The notes under the pieces: model-generated | Database searches by the model: none | Seen by the model: the letters and a program-made list of their open reading frames with translations, nothing else | What the model was told of the DNA's origin: nothing | Program-made: the position numbers and the translations under genes | In this document: positions 44,441-53,808 of the stretch, piece by piece | How positions within the stretch are numbered: position 1 is the stretch's first letter | Layout of the letters: each line of letters begins with the position of its first letter | Assembly: GCF_007994225.1 (NCBI RefSeq) | Contig: NZ_VLLL01000009.1 | Coordinates: 124,001-188,000, forward strand | DNA: 64,000 nt | Reading direction: 5' to 3' | Origin: Stackebrandtia albiflava | Lineage (GTDB): Bacteria > Actinomycetota > Actinomycetes > Mycobacteriales > Micromonosporaceae

Positions 44441-46285
44441 TCAGGGGATCCTGCGATAGGCGCCGTCGCTGGCGGCCGTGGTCATGGCCGCGTACGCGCG
44501 CAGGGCGGTGCTGACGGTCCGGTCGCGGTCGACCGGGGTGTACGGCCGGTCGCGCTTCTCCTCCTCGATCCGGCGGGCATCGAGTTCGTCGTCGGACACG
44601 CACAGCCGGATGGTCCGGGCGGGGATGTCGAGTTCGATCCGGTCGCCGTCGGCGACGAGGGCGATGACACCGCCACCGGCGGCCTCGGGTGAGATGTGGC
44701 CGATCGACAGTCCGGAGGTTCCGCCGGAGAACCGCCCGTCGGTGATCAGCGCGCAGGCGCGGCCGAGCTTCCGTCCCTTGAGGAAGGACGTGGGGTGCAG
44801 CATCTCCTGCATCCCCGGTCCGCCCTTGGGGCCCTCGTAGCGGATCACCACGACGTCTCCGGCGGTCACCGTGCCGTCCAGGATGCCGGCGACCGCCGAC
44901 TCCTGGGACTCGAACACCCTGGCGGGACCGGCGAACACCAGGTTCTCCTCGGGGACGCCCGCCGTCTTCACGACACATCCGTCCGGGGCGAGGTTGCCCG
45001 ACAGCACCGCCAGGCCGCCGTCCGCGGAGTAGGCGTGGTCCGCCGCGCGGATGCAACCGGATTCGGCGTCGGTGTCCAGACTCGACCAGCGGTTGTCGGT
45101 CGAGAACGGTTGCGTGGTGCGGACTCCGCCCGGGGCGGCGTGGAAGAGCTCCAGCGCGGCCTGCGAGGCGCCGCCGGAACGGATGTCCCACTCCGTCAGC
45201 CACTCGTCCAGCGAGGCGGAGTGGATCGAGCCGACGTCGGAATGGAGCAGGCCGGCGCGGTGCAGTTCGCCCATGATCGCCGGGATGCCGCCGGCGCGGT
45301 GGACGTCCTCCATGTAGTAGTCCGGCGAGTTGGGCGCGATCTTGGCCAGGCACGGGACCCGCCGGGAGATCGCGTCGATGTCCTCGACCGAGAAGTCGAC
45401 GCCGCCCTCGCGGGCGGCGGCCAGCAGGTGCAGCACGGTGTTCGTCGAGCCGCCCATGGCGACGTCGAGGCTCATGGCGTTGTCGAAGGCGTGCCGGTCG
45501 GCGATCCTGCGCGGCAGGACGGACTCGTCGTCGCCGTCGTAGTAGCGCCGTGCCAGGTCGACGACGACCTCGCCGGCGCGCCTGAACAGGTCGCGGCGGG
45601 CCGAGTGGGTCGCCAGGACCGAGCCGTTGCCGGGCAGTGCGAGCCCGATCGCCTCGGTGAGGCAGTTCATGCTGTTGGCGGTGAACATCCCGGAGCAGGA
45701 GCCGCAGGTCGGGCAGGCGGATCGTTCGACGCTCGCCAGCTCGTCGTCGGAGACGCCCTCGTCGGCGGAGGCGACCATGGCGTCGATGAGGTCGAGCCTG
45801 CGGGTGACGACACCGTCGACGGAGACGGTGCGGCCCGCCTCCATGGGGCCTCCCGACACGAACACGGTGGGGATGTTCAGCCGCATGGCGGCCAGCAACA
45901 TGCCGGGCGTGATCTTGTCGCAGTTCGAGATGCACACGAGTGCGTCCGCGCAGTGCGCGTTCACCATGTACTCCACCGAGTCGGCGATGATCTCCCGGCT
46001 GGGGAGCGAGTAGAGCATCCCGGCGTGGCCCATGGCGATGCCGTCGTCGACCGCGATGGTGTGGAACTCCTTGGAGACGCCACCGGCCTCACTGATCGAC
46101 TCGGCGACGATCTCGCCGAGGTCCTTCAGGTGTACGTGGCCGGGGACGAACTGGGTGTAGCTGTTGGCTATCGCGACGATCGGCTTGCCGAAGTCGTCGT
46201 CGGTCATGCCCGTGGCACGCCACAGTGCCCGGGCTCCGGCCATCGTCCGTCCGTGCGTCGAGGTACGCGATCGCAGTGCTGGCAT
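44441..46285 (-). CDS. ilvD: Dihydroxy-acid dehydratase
   Basis: A 614-residue Fe-S dehydratase for the fourth step of valine and isoleucine synthesis. [25 protein letters not shown] is the standard start; cluster and metal ligands are in [10 protein letters not shown] and [33 protein letters not shown] is near the end. Length matches IlvD from ATG 46285. The frame is open upstream through the whole permease gene with no stop, so a fused product is formally encoded; a possible promoter (CATTAT about 20-25 bases upstream) would allow separate expression. Confidence 0.95.
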   Translation of the reverse strand: MPALRSRTSTHGRTMAGARALWRATGMTDDDFGKPIVAIANSYTQFVPGHVHLKDLGEIVAESISEAGGVSKEFHTIAVDDGIAMGHAGMLYSLPSREIIADSVEYMVNAHCADALVCISNCDKITPGMLLAAMRLNIPTVFVSGGPMEAGRTVSVDGVVTRRLDLIDAMVASADEGVSDDELASVERSACPTCGSCSGMFTANSMNCLTEAIGLALPGNGSVLATHSARRDLFRRAGEVVVDLARRYYDGDDESVLPRRIADRHAFDNAMSLDVAMGGSTNTVLHLLAAAREGGVDFSVEDIDAISRRVPCLAKIAPNSPDYYMEDVHRAGGIPAIMGELHRAGLLHSDVGSIHSASLDEWLTEWDIRSGGASQAALELFHAAPGGVRTTQPFSTDNRWSSLDTDAESGCIRAADHAYSADGGLAVLSGNLAPDGCVVKTAGVPEENLVFAGPARVFESQESAVAGILDGTVTAGDVVVIRYEGPKGGPGMQEMLHPTSFLKGRKLGRACALITDGRFSGGTSGLSIGHISPEAAGGGVIALVADGDRIELDIPARTIRLCVSDDELDARRIEEEKRDRPYTPVDRDRTVSTALRAYAAMTTAASDGAYRRIP

Positions 46286-47788
46286 ACGCTCAGTCTGCCA
46301 CTGTCCGCATAATGAGACACTCCGCCCAAGCTTTGAATGCCGGTAACCGTACGCCAGGTAGATCAGCACGCCCAGCGCCATCCACGCCAGGAACCGCAGC
46401 CACGTCAACACCGTCAGGTTGACCATGAGCCACACACACGCCACGATCGCCAGGATCGGCACGAACGGCACACCCGGCGCCCGGAAGCCGCGCGGCAGGT
46501 CGGGCCGGGTACGCCGCAACACCAGCACACCGCCGGACACCAGCACGAAGGCGAACAGCGTGCCGACGTTCACCATCTCCTCCAGCCGCGCCGCCGGGAA
46601 CACACCGGCCAACAGCGCGACGAACACCCCGACCCCGATCGTCGCCCGCACCGGCGTGCCGTGACGGCCGGTCTTCGACCACGACGCCGGAAGCAACCGG
46701 TCGCGGGACATCGCGAACAGCACCCGGGTCTGGCCGAGCATCATCACCATGACCACCGTCGTCAACCCGGCGAGCGCGCCGAAGGCGATGACCGCCGCCG
46801 CCCAGTCGACCCCGAGGGCCGAGAACGCCGTCGCCAGGGTCGCCCGCGTGCCGTCCGGCTGCGTCTTCAACTCCTCGTAACCGGCCATCCCCGTGATGAC
46901 CAGCGACGTCGCCAGGTACAGGACGGTCACGATGACGAGGGAACCGAGGATGCCGCGCGGCAGGTCGCGCTGCGGCCGCCGGGTCTCCTCGGCGGTGGTC
47001 GCGACCACGTCGAAACCGATGAACGCGAAGAACACGATCGACGCGCCGGCCAGCACCCCGTACCACCCGTACTGGGTGCCCACGTCACCCAGTACGTACG
47101 CCAACAGTGACGACTCGACGTTGGCGCGTTCCTCCGGTGCCGGAGTCGACGGCGGGACGAACGGCGTGTAGTTGGCGGCGTTGATGTACGCCGCGCCGAC
47201 CACCACGACCAGCAGCACCACGGCGACCTTGATCGCCGTGATGACCATGCTGACGTGGGCCGACAGCTTGGTCCCGGTCGCCAGCAGCACCGTCAGCGCC
47301 GCCACGATCAGGATCGATCCCCAGTCGAGTGCCACGCCACCGACATCCACAGTGGTGTGGATGTCTGCGCCCAGGTGCCCGACCGCCTGCTGCAGGTACG
47401 TCGACCACCCCTTGGCCACCACGGCGGCGGCCAGCGAGAACTCCAGTACCAGGTCCCAGCCGAGGATCCAGGCGAGGAACTCCCCGAAGGACGCGTACGC
47501 GAAGGTGTAGGCGCTGCCGGCCACCGGCACCGTCGAGGCGAACTCGGCGTAGCACAACGCGGCCAGGCCGCAGGCGATCGCCGCGATGACGAACGACAAC
47601 GTCACCGCCGGGCCCGACAGGTCTCCGGCGGTACTGGCCGCCAAGGTGAAGATGCCGGCACCGACGACGACCGCGACACCGAACACCGTCAGGTCCCACG
47701 CGGTCAGGTCCCGCCGTAGTCGCCTGCCCGGTTCGTCGGTGTCCGCGATCGACTGTTCGATCGACTTGGTCCGCCACAATCTCGACAT
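46286..47788 (-). CDS. Amino-acid permease (APC, cationic transporter type) running in frame into ilvD
   Basis: About 501 residues from ATG 47788. It has the CAT-type APC signature: [27 protein letters not shown] in helix 1, [43 protein letters not shown], and 12-14 helices ending [20 protein letters not shown]. After that motif, where relatives stop, 14 more codons lead straight into the ilvD ATG without a stop. A one-base shift would meet TGA six bases before that ATG. Either the stop was lost, the read has an indel, or a real permease-dehydratase fusion exists. Confidence 0.85.
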
Positions 47789-47846
47789 GCCGCCCCGCTT
47801 CCCCGTTCTCCACTGAAGCGAAACACGGCGCGGGCGGCTCGGCGGG

Positions 47847-48431
47847 TTAGGCGCCCTCTCGGCGTGTCGGGTCCGCCGCGCGGATGTCGTCCTCGGAGAG
47901 CACCACCGCGTCGTCGTCGAACACCACGGCACCCAGATCGGGCACCGCGGCCGCCGCCGGGTCGGTCATGCTGAGTTTGCGGACCTGCACTCCGAGGATC
48001 TGGTCGACGGGACACGGTCCGTGCTGTTTGGAGTCCTCACTGTGCGGGTGGTCGCCGATGACGACGACGTGCCCGGACGGCACCACGCCCTCGCGTTTCA
48101 TCACCTCGGGGTAGGGCTGCCCGGACACCGCCACCACCCGCTTGATGTACCAGGAGGTGGCGTCGAGGTCCCGGCCGGCCGGTGCCAGCCGCCGCCACCC
48201 CTCACCGGAGCGGGGCCGGGCGAGGACCACGATCCTGCCCGGCCGGATGCCCCGGATCCCGCGGCGCACCAGCACCTTGTCGCCGGGATACAACGCGGGG
48301 CTCATGCTCATGCCCTCCACGGTGATCGCGACGTACTGGCGGCGCACGTAGGCCGCGACGCCCGCGGCGACCGCCACGGCCGCCCCGGTGGCGAGAAGTC
48401 CGACACGGCGAGCGGTTCGGGGGTGGGTCAT
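47847..48431 (-). CDS. S26-family signal peptidase
   Basis: A 194-residue type I signal peptidase-like protein with one N-terminal helix. The catalytic Ser is S42 in EGMSMSP and the Lys is K97 in [25 protein letters not shown] is the usual third block. A C-terminal tail of about 45 residues goes beyond the family core. It is the last gene of the cassette that begins with the Cys-rich peptide at 51766, and the A-A-A motif before that peptide's first Cys would suit it. ATG 48431 starts 69 bases after the ABC gene. Confidence 0.88.
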   Translation of the reverse strand: MTHPRTARRVGLLATGAAVAVAAGVAAYVRRQYVAITVEGMSMSPALYPGDKVLVRRGIRGIRPGRIVVLARPRSGEGWRRLAPAGRDLDATSWYIKRVVAVSGQPYPEVMKREGVVPSGHVVVIGDHPHSEDSKQHGPCPVDQILGVQVRKLSMTDPAAAAVPDLGAVVFDDDAVVLSEDDIRAADPTRREGA

Positions 48432-48500
48432 GCGCGGAATCCTATCCGGTCGGGGTGGGCGGCGCCTGGGTGTGGCGGGGACCGGCGGCGGCCCCCGCCG

Positions 48501-50369
48501 TCACTCCGCCTCCTCGACGTAGTTGGCGGCCTGGATGCTGAACAACCTCGCGTACTCGCCGCCCGCGCGCATCAGGGAGGCGTGGTCGCCCTCCTCGGTG
48601 ATGACGCCCTCCTGAAGGACCACGATCCGGTCGGCGTGCCGGACGGCACCCATCCGGTGCGAGATGAGGACGCTCGTGGCGCCCTTCCGGTACTCGCGCA
48701 GCCGGTCGTGGACGGCCTGCTCGGCGGCGGCGTCGAGCCCGGCGCTGGGTTCGTCCAGGATCAACAGGTCCCGGCCGACGCGCATCATGGCGCGGGCCAG
48801 CGCGATGCGCTGCCACTGCCCGCCCGACAGGGTCACGCCCTGCTCGGGGTCGTCGTTGTCCTCGCCCTGGAAGAAGATCCGCGACAGCATCGTGTCGTAT
48901 CCCCTGCCCAGTTCCGAGACGAACTCGTGGACGTCGGCCCGTTCGGCGGCCCTCACGACACGGTCACGGTCGTCCATGTTGGCCAGGTCGCCGATGCCGA
49001 TGTTCTCGGCGGCCGACAGGTCGTAGGACATGTAGTCCTGGAACACGGCGCTGATCCGGTCGCGGAGGTCGTCCACGGCGACGTCCCGCAGGTCCACGCC
49101 GTCCCACAGGATGCGGCCCTTCGTCGGGTCGTACAACCGGCACAGCAGTTTGACCAGTGTGGACTTGCCCGCGCCGTTGAGACCCACCAGCGCCAGGGAA
49201 CCGCCGAACGGGATGGTCACCGACACGCCCTTGAGCACCCACGGCGAATCGTCGGTGTAGCGGAACCACACGTCCTCCAGGCGGATCTCCGCGCTCAGCG
49301 GCGGTAGCGGCCTGGAGGGGGCGGCCGCGGGCAGGTCCGACTTCATGTCGCTGACGTCGACGTAGTGCCCGAACAACAGCAACGACTCGTACCCCTGGGT
49401 GGCCCCGGCGACGACACCGGCGATCGCGGCCTGCACGCCGGCGACGGCGGCGATGAACGCCGAGATGTCGCCGATGGTGAACTGGCCCTCCAGCGTCCGG
49501 AACACCATCCACACGAGGCCGCCGGCGGCGACCACGGCACCGAGTCCGGCGAGCGGCCCCTGGGAGACCATGACCTTCCGGTCGAGTCGCTCCTCGGCGG
49601 CGTTGATGGCGACGGTCTCGCGGCGCATCCGGCCGAGCAGGAAGTCACCGAGGCCGAACAGCCGGATCTCCTTCACCGCGGCCAGGTCCAGCATGAGCAT
49701 CTGGTAGAACAGCTGCCGCCTGCTGCGGGGACTGAACGTCCACATCATGTCGGCCTGCTGGCGGCTGATCCGAAGCTGCACGAACAACGCCGGGATCGCC
49801 GCGACGACGGTGATCAACGTGATGAGCGGGCTGATCACCAGCAGCACGCCCAGGAAACTCATCACCGTCAACATGCTCTGCGCGATCCCGAAGATCGACG
49901 CGGTGGTCTGTTCGGGTGCCATCGTGGCGGCCTGCTGCGCCATCCGCAGCCGGTCCAGGAACGCCGGGTTCTCGAACCGCGCCATTCCGTCGAACCCGTT
50001 GACCGCCCCGAACAGCCGGTCCTGCACGACGAGGGTGACGCCGCGCTTCAGCCGGGACTGCACGTAGGTGGTCGCGTAGGGCAGTGCGGCCACCAGGATG
50101 CCCAGCACCCCGATCCCGGCCACCAGCATGATCGGGTCGAAGGTGCCGGCCGGTTTCTCACCGGCCGGCACCTGGGCGAACTGGATGCCGTCGAGCAACC
50201 ACTTGGTCAGCAGCGTGACGCCTGCGGGGATCAAACCCTGGGCGAGGGTCAGTATCAGGTACAGCGACGCCGACCACGGTCCCGCGCGCCATGTCAGCGC
50301 CAGGGCACGTCCGGCCCGCGAGAGCAGTCCGCGCCAACCGCCGACCTTGGTCACCTCCGGCTTCTGCAT
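48501..50369 (-). CDS. ABC exporter, fused membrane and ATPase domains
   Basis: A 622-residue half-transporter. Six membrane helices fill about residues 25-310. The ATPase has Walker A GLNGAGKST near 402, Q-loop VFQDYMSYD, signature LSGGQWQRIA, and Walker B LLILDEPSAGLD. There is no N-terminal C39 peptidase domain, so it does not cut leaders itself. Its ATG is two bases after the stop of the redoxin gene. Given the operon it most likely exports the Cys-rich peptide; a homodimer is expected. Confidence 0.9.
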   Translation of the reverse strand: MQKPEVTKVGGWRGLLSRAGRALALTWRAGPWSASLYLILTLAQGLIPAGVTLLTKWLLDGIQFAQVPAGEKPAGTFDPIMLVAGIGVLGILVAALPYATTYVQSRLKRGVTLVVQDRLFGAVNGFDGMARFENPAFLDRLRMAQQAATMAPEQTTASIFGIAQSMLTVMSFLGVLLVISPLITLITVVAAIPALFVQLRISRQQADMMWTFSPRSRRQLFYQMLMLDLAAVKEIRLFGLGDFLLGRMRRETVAINAAEERLDRKVMVSQGPLAGLGAVVAAGGLVWMVFRTLEGQFTIGDISAFIAAVAGVQAAIAGVVAGATQGYESLLLFGHYVDVSDMKSDLPAAAPSRPLPPLSAEIRLEDVWFRYTDDSPWVLKGVSVTIPFGGSLALVGLNGAGKSTLVKLLCRLYDPTKGRILWDGVDLRDVAVDDLRDRISAVFQDYMSYDLSAAENIGIGDLANMDDRDRVVRAAERADVHEFVSELGRGYDTMLSRIFFQGEDNDDPEQGVTLSGGQWQRIALARAMMRVGRDLLILDEPSAGLDAAAEQAVHDRLREYRKGATSVLISHRMGAVRHADRIVVLQEGVITEEGDHASLMRAGGEYARLFSIQAANYVEEAE

Positions 50370-50371
50370 GA

Positions 50372-50896
50372 TCAGGCGGCTCCGGCCAGCTCGTTGGCGC
50401 CGCTGTGAGACTTGTCGACCTTGCCGTCGGATCCGATGTGGACGAAGGTCGGGAAGGCGCTGACGGTGAACGCCGCGGTGACCTCACCCATCTCGGACTC
50501 CCAGACGACCGTCGCCTTGTCCTTCAACAGCTCGGTGAACTCGGCCTGCTCGTCACCCTCACCGTTGATCACCGCGACGACCTGCTGGGGCTTGAGACCG
50601 TTGGCGTCGATGTGGGCGACCAGCCGCGGAACGGCCGGCTTGCACGCCGAACAGGTCGTCGAGAAGAACGCCATCACCGCCGACTGACCGGCGAACGACG
50701 CCGCGGTGACGGTGGTGCCGTCGGTGGCCTCGGCGGTGAACTCCGGAACCGGGCTCCCCTTGGGCGGGCCGGACTCCATCATCGGCGACATCGCCGACTC
50801 GTTCTTGCGGAGCCTGCGGATCACCGCCATGGTGAGCAACAGGTTCAAGACGGCGATTGCGCCGACGAGGACGACGGCCGCGATCAGAAAGGGCAT
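50372..50896 (-). CDS. TlpA/MauD-like membrane-anchored thioredoxin
   Basis: A 174-residue protein with an N-terminal helix (LIAAVVLVGAIAVLNLLLTMAVI) and an outward-facing thioredoxin fold carrying the redox pair FFSTTCSACKPAVPRL near residues 82-85 and the cis-Pro region AFPTFVHI. MauD-type proteins handle disulfides of exported substrates. It is encoded between the MauE-like and ABC genes and presumably works with MauE on the operon's Cys-rich peptide. Confidence 0.88.
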   Translation of the reverse strand: MPFLIAAVVLVGAIAVLNLLLTMAVIRRLRKNESAMSPMMESGPPKGSPVPEFTAEATDGTTVTAASFAGQSAVMAFFSTTCSACKPAVPRLVAHIDANGLKPQQVVAVINGEGDEQAEFTELLKDKATVVWESEMGEVTAAFTVSAFPTFVHIGSDGKVDKSHSGANELAGAA

Positions 50897-50934
50897 GGGG
50901 TGTCTCCAATGTGAGGGTGGGGATGGGAAGGGGC

Positions 50935-51459
50935 TTATTCCAGTACCAGGTCCATGATGTCGTCGTAGAAGGCCGCCAGCAGCGCCACCAGCGCCGCCGC
51001 CAGGGCCGCCACCGCGACACCGGCCGGATCGGTCGCGGGCGTGGCACCGCCGCCCCACACCACCAGGCCGGTGACGGCCATCCCCAACAACACCAGGTTG
51101 CGCCAGAAGTGCCGCCATCCCAGTGGTGTCGTGGCACGGCCGAAGCACGCGCACTTGAGGTTCATGGTGGTGCGGGCCGACACCACGGCCAACACCGTGA
51201 AACCGACCAACAACGCGGTCGCGGGCCACAGGCCCCAGGGGAACAGCCACACCGGTACCAGCAGGGCCAGACCGGTGGCGAACTCTCCGGCGATGAGCGC
51301 CCAGGACGCGACTCCGGCGAGGCCGGCGGGCAGTCGAACGGCCTGAAGCAGGTCGGTCCACATCCGCACCGTGTCCGCCAGTGCCTTCACCTTGGCGACG
51401 GAGGACACCAGGAACACCCCCGCCAGCCCGAATTGGACGGCCAACAGCAGATACGGCAT
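50935..51459 (-). CDS. MauE/DoxX-like redox membrane protein
   Basis: A 174-residue protein with four or five membrane helices. The segment LAGVFLVSSVAKV at the start and the redox motif NLKCACFG near residues 102-104 identify the MauE group, which in methylamine dehydrogenase maturation supports disulfide formation. AAGGAG is five bases ahead of ATG 51459. It follows the peptide gene by 130 bases, separated by a terminator hairpin, and precedes the TlpA-like gene by 38 bases. Confidence 0.85.
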   Translation of the reverse strand: MPYLLLAVQFGLAGVFLVSSVAKVKALADTVRMWTDLLQAVRLPAGLAGVASWALIAGEFATGLALLVPVWLFPWGLWPATALLVGFTVLAVVSARTTMNLKCACFGRATTPLGWRHFWRNLVLLGMAVTGLVVWGGGATPATDPAGVAVAALAAALVALLAAFYDDIMDLVLE

Positions 51460-51548
51460 CGGACTCCTTGTCGTGAGTGGGAGATACGGCCGCTCGATTA
51501 TGACTGCTGTCGGACGATAAGTGAAGATCCCGGGATGCATCGGTTGTG

Positions 51549-51582
51549 ACGGCCGTGGACGGCGGTCGCCGTCCACGGCCGT
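51549..51582 (-). terminator. Hairpin directly behind the Cys-rich peptide gene
   Basis: A perfect 15-bp stem (51549-51563 with 51568-51582) and a four-base loop lie seven bases after the peptide stop. It should let the peptide be made in excess over the downstream export genes. Confidence 0.85.
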
Positions 51583-51589
51583 CGGGGCC

Positions 51590-51766
51590 TCAGCAGCTCG
51601 TGGAGCAGGAGACGATGGCGCAACCGGTGCCGTCGGTCCAGCACCAGAGTCGGGAGTCGTACTTGAAGCAGCAACGCGAGCTGCACGGACAGGGCGCCGC
51701 CGCGGCCTCCGTGGTCGGAACGAGTCTCGCCAGCATGGCGTCGCCGATGCGGTTCAGGTGCTTCAT
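51590..51766 (-). CDS. 58-residue Cys-rich precursor peptide
   Basis: A small gene from ATG 51766 (AAGGAG seven bases upstream) to TGA 51590. Residues 1-25 form a leader with IGDAMLARLVP and an Ala-rich end AAAAP; residues 26-58 form a core with eight cysteines (26, 28, 32, 33, 42, 49, 54, 58), including CPCSSRCC and WCW. The leader aligns ungapped with the 61-residue peptide at 32818-33003. It heads an operon of MauE-like, TlpA-like, ABC and S26 genes. I infer a secreted peptide with up to four disulfides; toxin, signal or metal-binder cannot be decided. Confidence 0.78.
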   Translation of the reverse strand: MKHLNRIGDAMLARLVPTTEAAAAPCPCSSRCCFKYDSRLWCWTDGTGCAIVSCSTSC

Positions 51767-51800
51767 CTCGGTTCTCCTTGAGAGGTAATAGAAAGCGCCC

Positions 51801-51870
51801 GTCCAACGGACAGCCTACGGACGATGTGGACCGAAGGCAAGCCCTGTACCGCAGCGGTTTCACGTGTCAA
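51801..51870 (-). promoter_or_regulatory. Promoter of the Cys-rich peptide cassette
   Basis: On the minus strand TTGACA (51865-51870) and TACAGG (51843-51848) are 16 bases apart, overlapping the end of the MoaD-like gene. Downstream, two 11-base direct repeats, GTCCGTAGGCT and GTCCGTTGGAC in minus-strand sense, occupy 51801-51822 in the leader. Confidence 0.55.
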
Positions 51871-52151
51871 CCTCCCGCGACCGACGGCAGGATCCGCACC
51901 TGTGCGCCGTCGGCGACCTCGGTGGCGAGGCCGCTGAGCGTGCGGCACTCGTCGGCGTCGACGAAGACGTTGACGTAGCGCCGCAACCCGCCGTGCTCGT
52001 CGCGGATGCGGCGGTCCAGCCGGGGATACCGCACCGCGAGCTGGTCGAGGATCTGGGCGAGGCTGGTGGGCGCGATCTCGGCGAGGACCACCGAGGAGGC
52101 GCCGTCGCACTCGTTGCGCAGGACGCCCGGGATGTACACGGTCACCGACAT
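51867..52151 (-). CDS. MoaD/ThiS-like small protein
   Basis: A 94-residue beta-grasp protein ending in Gly-Gly (PSVAGG), the hallmark of sulfur carriers activated by adenylation. SVTVYIPGVLRNECDGAS and VNVFVDADECRTLSGLATEV are typical. No MoeB/ThiF activator or molybdopterin gene is nearby. It starts four bases after the BNR-repeat gene, a pairing I believe recurs in actinobacteria but whose function is unknown. Confidence 0.8.
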   Translation of the reverse strand: MSVTVYIPGVLRNECDGASSVVLAEIAPTSLAQILDQLAVRYPRLDRRIRDEHGGLRRYVNVFVDADECRTLSGLATEVADGAQVRILPSVAGG

Positions 52152-52155
52152 GCGA

Positions 52156-53259
52156 TCACCCGACCTCGGCGGCCCGGACGCACAACACGTCGGGAAGGTG
52201 CGCCGCCACCTGTCGCCATCCGCCTTCGGACTCCACCGCCGCGTAGACGTCACCGCAGCGGGTGCCGAAGTACCAGCCGGCGTCGGAGGCGCCGTCGGTG
52301 GTGGCGGCGTCACGCAGCACGATCCCGAAGTACGGCTCCTCCGGCAGACCGTCGCTGTACGAGCGCCACGTCGCGCCCGCGTCGTCACTGCGTTGGGCCT
52401 GGAGCCGGTTTCCGGGCGGGAAGCGGCCACCGGCGGAGTCGACCGGGAAGTTGAGGACCGTGCCGCCCCGCGAGGGGTGCGCCACGATCGCGAAGCCGAA
52501 GTCGGCGGGCAGGCCCTCGGCGATCGACGTCCACCGGCCGGCCTCGTCGTCGCTGCGGTACACGCCGCCGTGGTTCTGCACGAACATCCTCGCCGGGTCG
52601 GTGGCGTCGCGCACCGCCTTGTGCACGCACTGCCCGAACTCCGGTGTCGGTTCGGCGAGGAAGTCCGCGCCGATGCCGTGGTTGGCGGGATGCCAGGTCT
52701 CCCCTCCGTCGGTGGTCTGGTAGACGCCCCCGGTGGACATGGCCACGGTCACCCGCGACGGGTCGGCCGGATGCGGCAGGATCGTGTGGATCGCGGGCCC
52801 ACCGAATCCGGGGAACCACTCGGTGCGGTGCGGGTGGTCCCACAGGCCGCGGTTGAGGGTGTACGTGACGCCGCCGTCGTCGCTGCGGAACAGGCCGTGT
52901 GGCTCCACCCCGGCCCAGACCACGTCCGGTTCCGGGCCGAACGCGAACTGCCACGCACGTACGAAACTGGCCCCCGTGTCGGGCGGGAACGCGATCGGCG
53001 GCGCGTCGGACGGTTCCGTCCAGTCGGCTCCCAGGTCGTCGGAATGCCACACGCTGGGACCGAAGTGGGAGCTGTCCGCGCCGACCAGCAGCCGCGGGCG
53101 CTCCCTGCGGGTGTCGATCCCGATCGCGTAGACGGAACTCTGGACGGTGCTCTCGTCGCGGCCCAGCACCACGGGGCCCGTGACCTCCCAGTCGCGCCGG
53201 TCGGCGCTGACGGCGAGGAACAGGCCCTTCTTCGTACCGATTGCCAACAGGTATGTCAT
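52156..53259 (-). CDS. BNR/sialidase-like beta-propeller protein
   Basis: A 367-residue protein without a signal peptide. Several Asp-box motifs (SDDLGADW, SDDGGVTY, TTDGGETW, SDDEAGRW, SDDAGATW) mark propeller blades of the BNR or WD40/YCF48 kind. Catalytic residues of true sialidases (Arg triad, Tyr/Glu pair) are not evident. It is cytosolic by sequence and co-transcribed with the MoaD-like gene. Role unknown; calling it a sialidase would be unsafe. Confidence 0.8.
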   Translation of the reverse strand: MTYLLAIGTKKGLFLAVSADRRDWEVTGPVVLGRDESTVQSSVYAIGIDTRRERPRLLVGADSSHFGPSVWHSDDLGADWTEPSDAPPIAFPPDTGASFVRAWQFAFGPEPDVVWAGVEPHGLFRSDDGGVTYTLNRGLWDHPHRTEWFPGFGGPAIHTILPHPADPSRVTVAMSTGGVYQTTDGGETWHPANHGIGADFLAEPTPEFGQCVHKAVRDATDPARMFVQNHGGVYRSDDEAGRWTSIAEGLPADFGFAIVAHPSRGGTVLNFPVDSAGGRFPPGNRLQAQRSDDAGATWRSYSDGLPEEPYFGIVLRDAATTDGASDAGWYFGTRCGDVYAAVESEGGWRQVAAHLPDVLCVRAAEVG

Positions 53260-53379
53260 GAGGACGCCCTTCGCGTCGTATGGAGATGCCGATCACAGTC
53301 TGGCCCGACGGTATGACATTTCGCGTCCGGCCGACGGCCCAACCGGGCACTCCGCGACCCGATGTGACAGCATCGGGTC

Positions 53380-53808
53380 ATGTCGGTCGTCAACACCTCA
53401 TCCCGGGTGATCCGGTTCCGCCGCAGCGGCGGCATCTGGCTCGCGGCTTTCCTGAGCTGGGTGTTCGTGATGCCGTTCGCCGTTTCGGTCTTCGTGGAGC
53501 TGTCCGAGACCACGCGCCTTCTACTGGCGCCGGTGGCGGTGGTGGCCCTGATCGTCCCGCTGCTGGTGGTGGTGTGGTCGCTGCGTTCGGGAGTCGACGC
53601 CGGCCCCGACGGGGTGACGGTGAAGGCGCTGTTCAACGGCCGCCGGGTCCGGTGGTCGGAGATCACCGGTTTCGACCGCCGGGAGGGCAGGGTGTTCGCG
53701 GTCCTGGAGTCGGGTAACCGGCTGGAGCTGCCGAGCGTGCGGCCGGCCGACCTGCCCAGGCTGCTGGCCGTCAGCGGCCGGGAAGTGAGCGACGAGGACG
53801 CTCAGTAA
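53380..53808 (+). CDS. PH-domain membrane protein
   Basis: A 142-residue protein with two membrane helices (about 19-38 and 47-65) and a soluble C-terminal domain of the bacterial PH type (GVDAGPDGVTVKALFNGRRVRWSEITGFDRREG). Common in actinobacteria, function unknown. ATG 53380. Its last seven bases overlap the convergent dehydrogenase gene. Confidence 0.75.
   Translation: MSVVNTSSRVIRFRRSGGIWLAAFLSWVFVMPFAVSVFVELSETTRLLLAPVAVVALIVPLLVVVWSLRSGVDAGPDGVTVKALFNGRRVRWSEITGFDRREGRVFAVLESGNRLELPSVRPADLPRLLAVSGREVSDEDAQ

Noticed and set aside
47847-51766. Methylamine utilisation (mau) gene cluster
   Set aside because: MauE- and MauD-like genes are present but there is no large subunit, no MauG and no true MauA; the small peptide is unlike the 130-residue light chain.
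52156-53259. Sialidase
   Set aside because: Asp-box repeats occur in many propellers; the arginine triad and catalytic Tyr/Glu pair are not visible.
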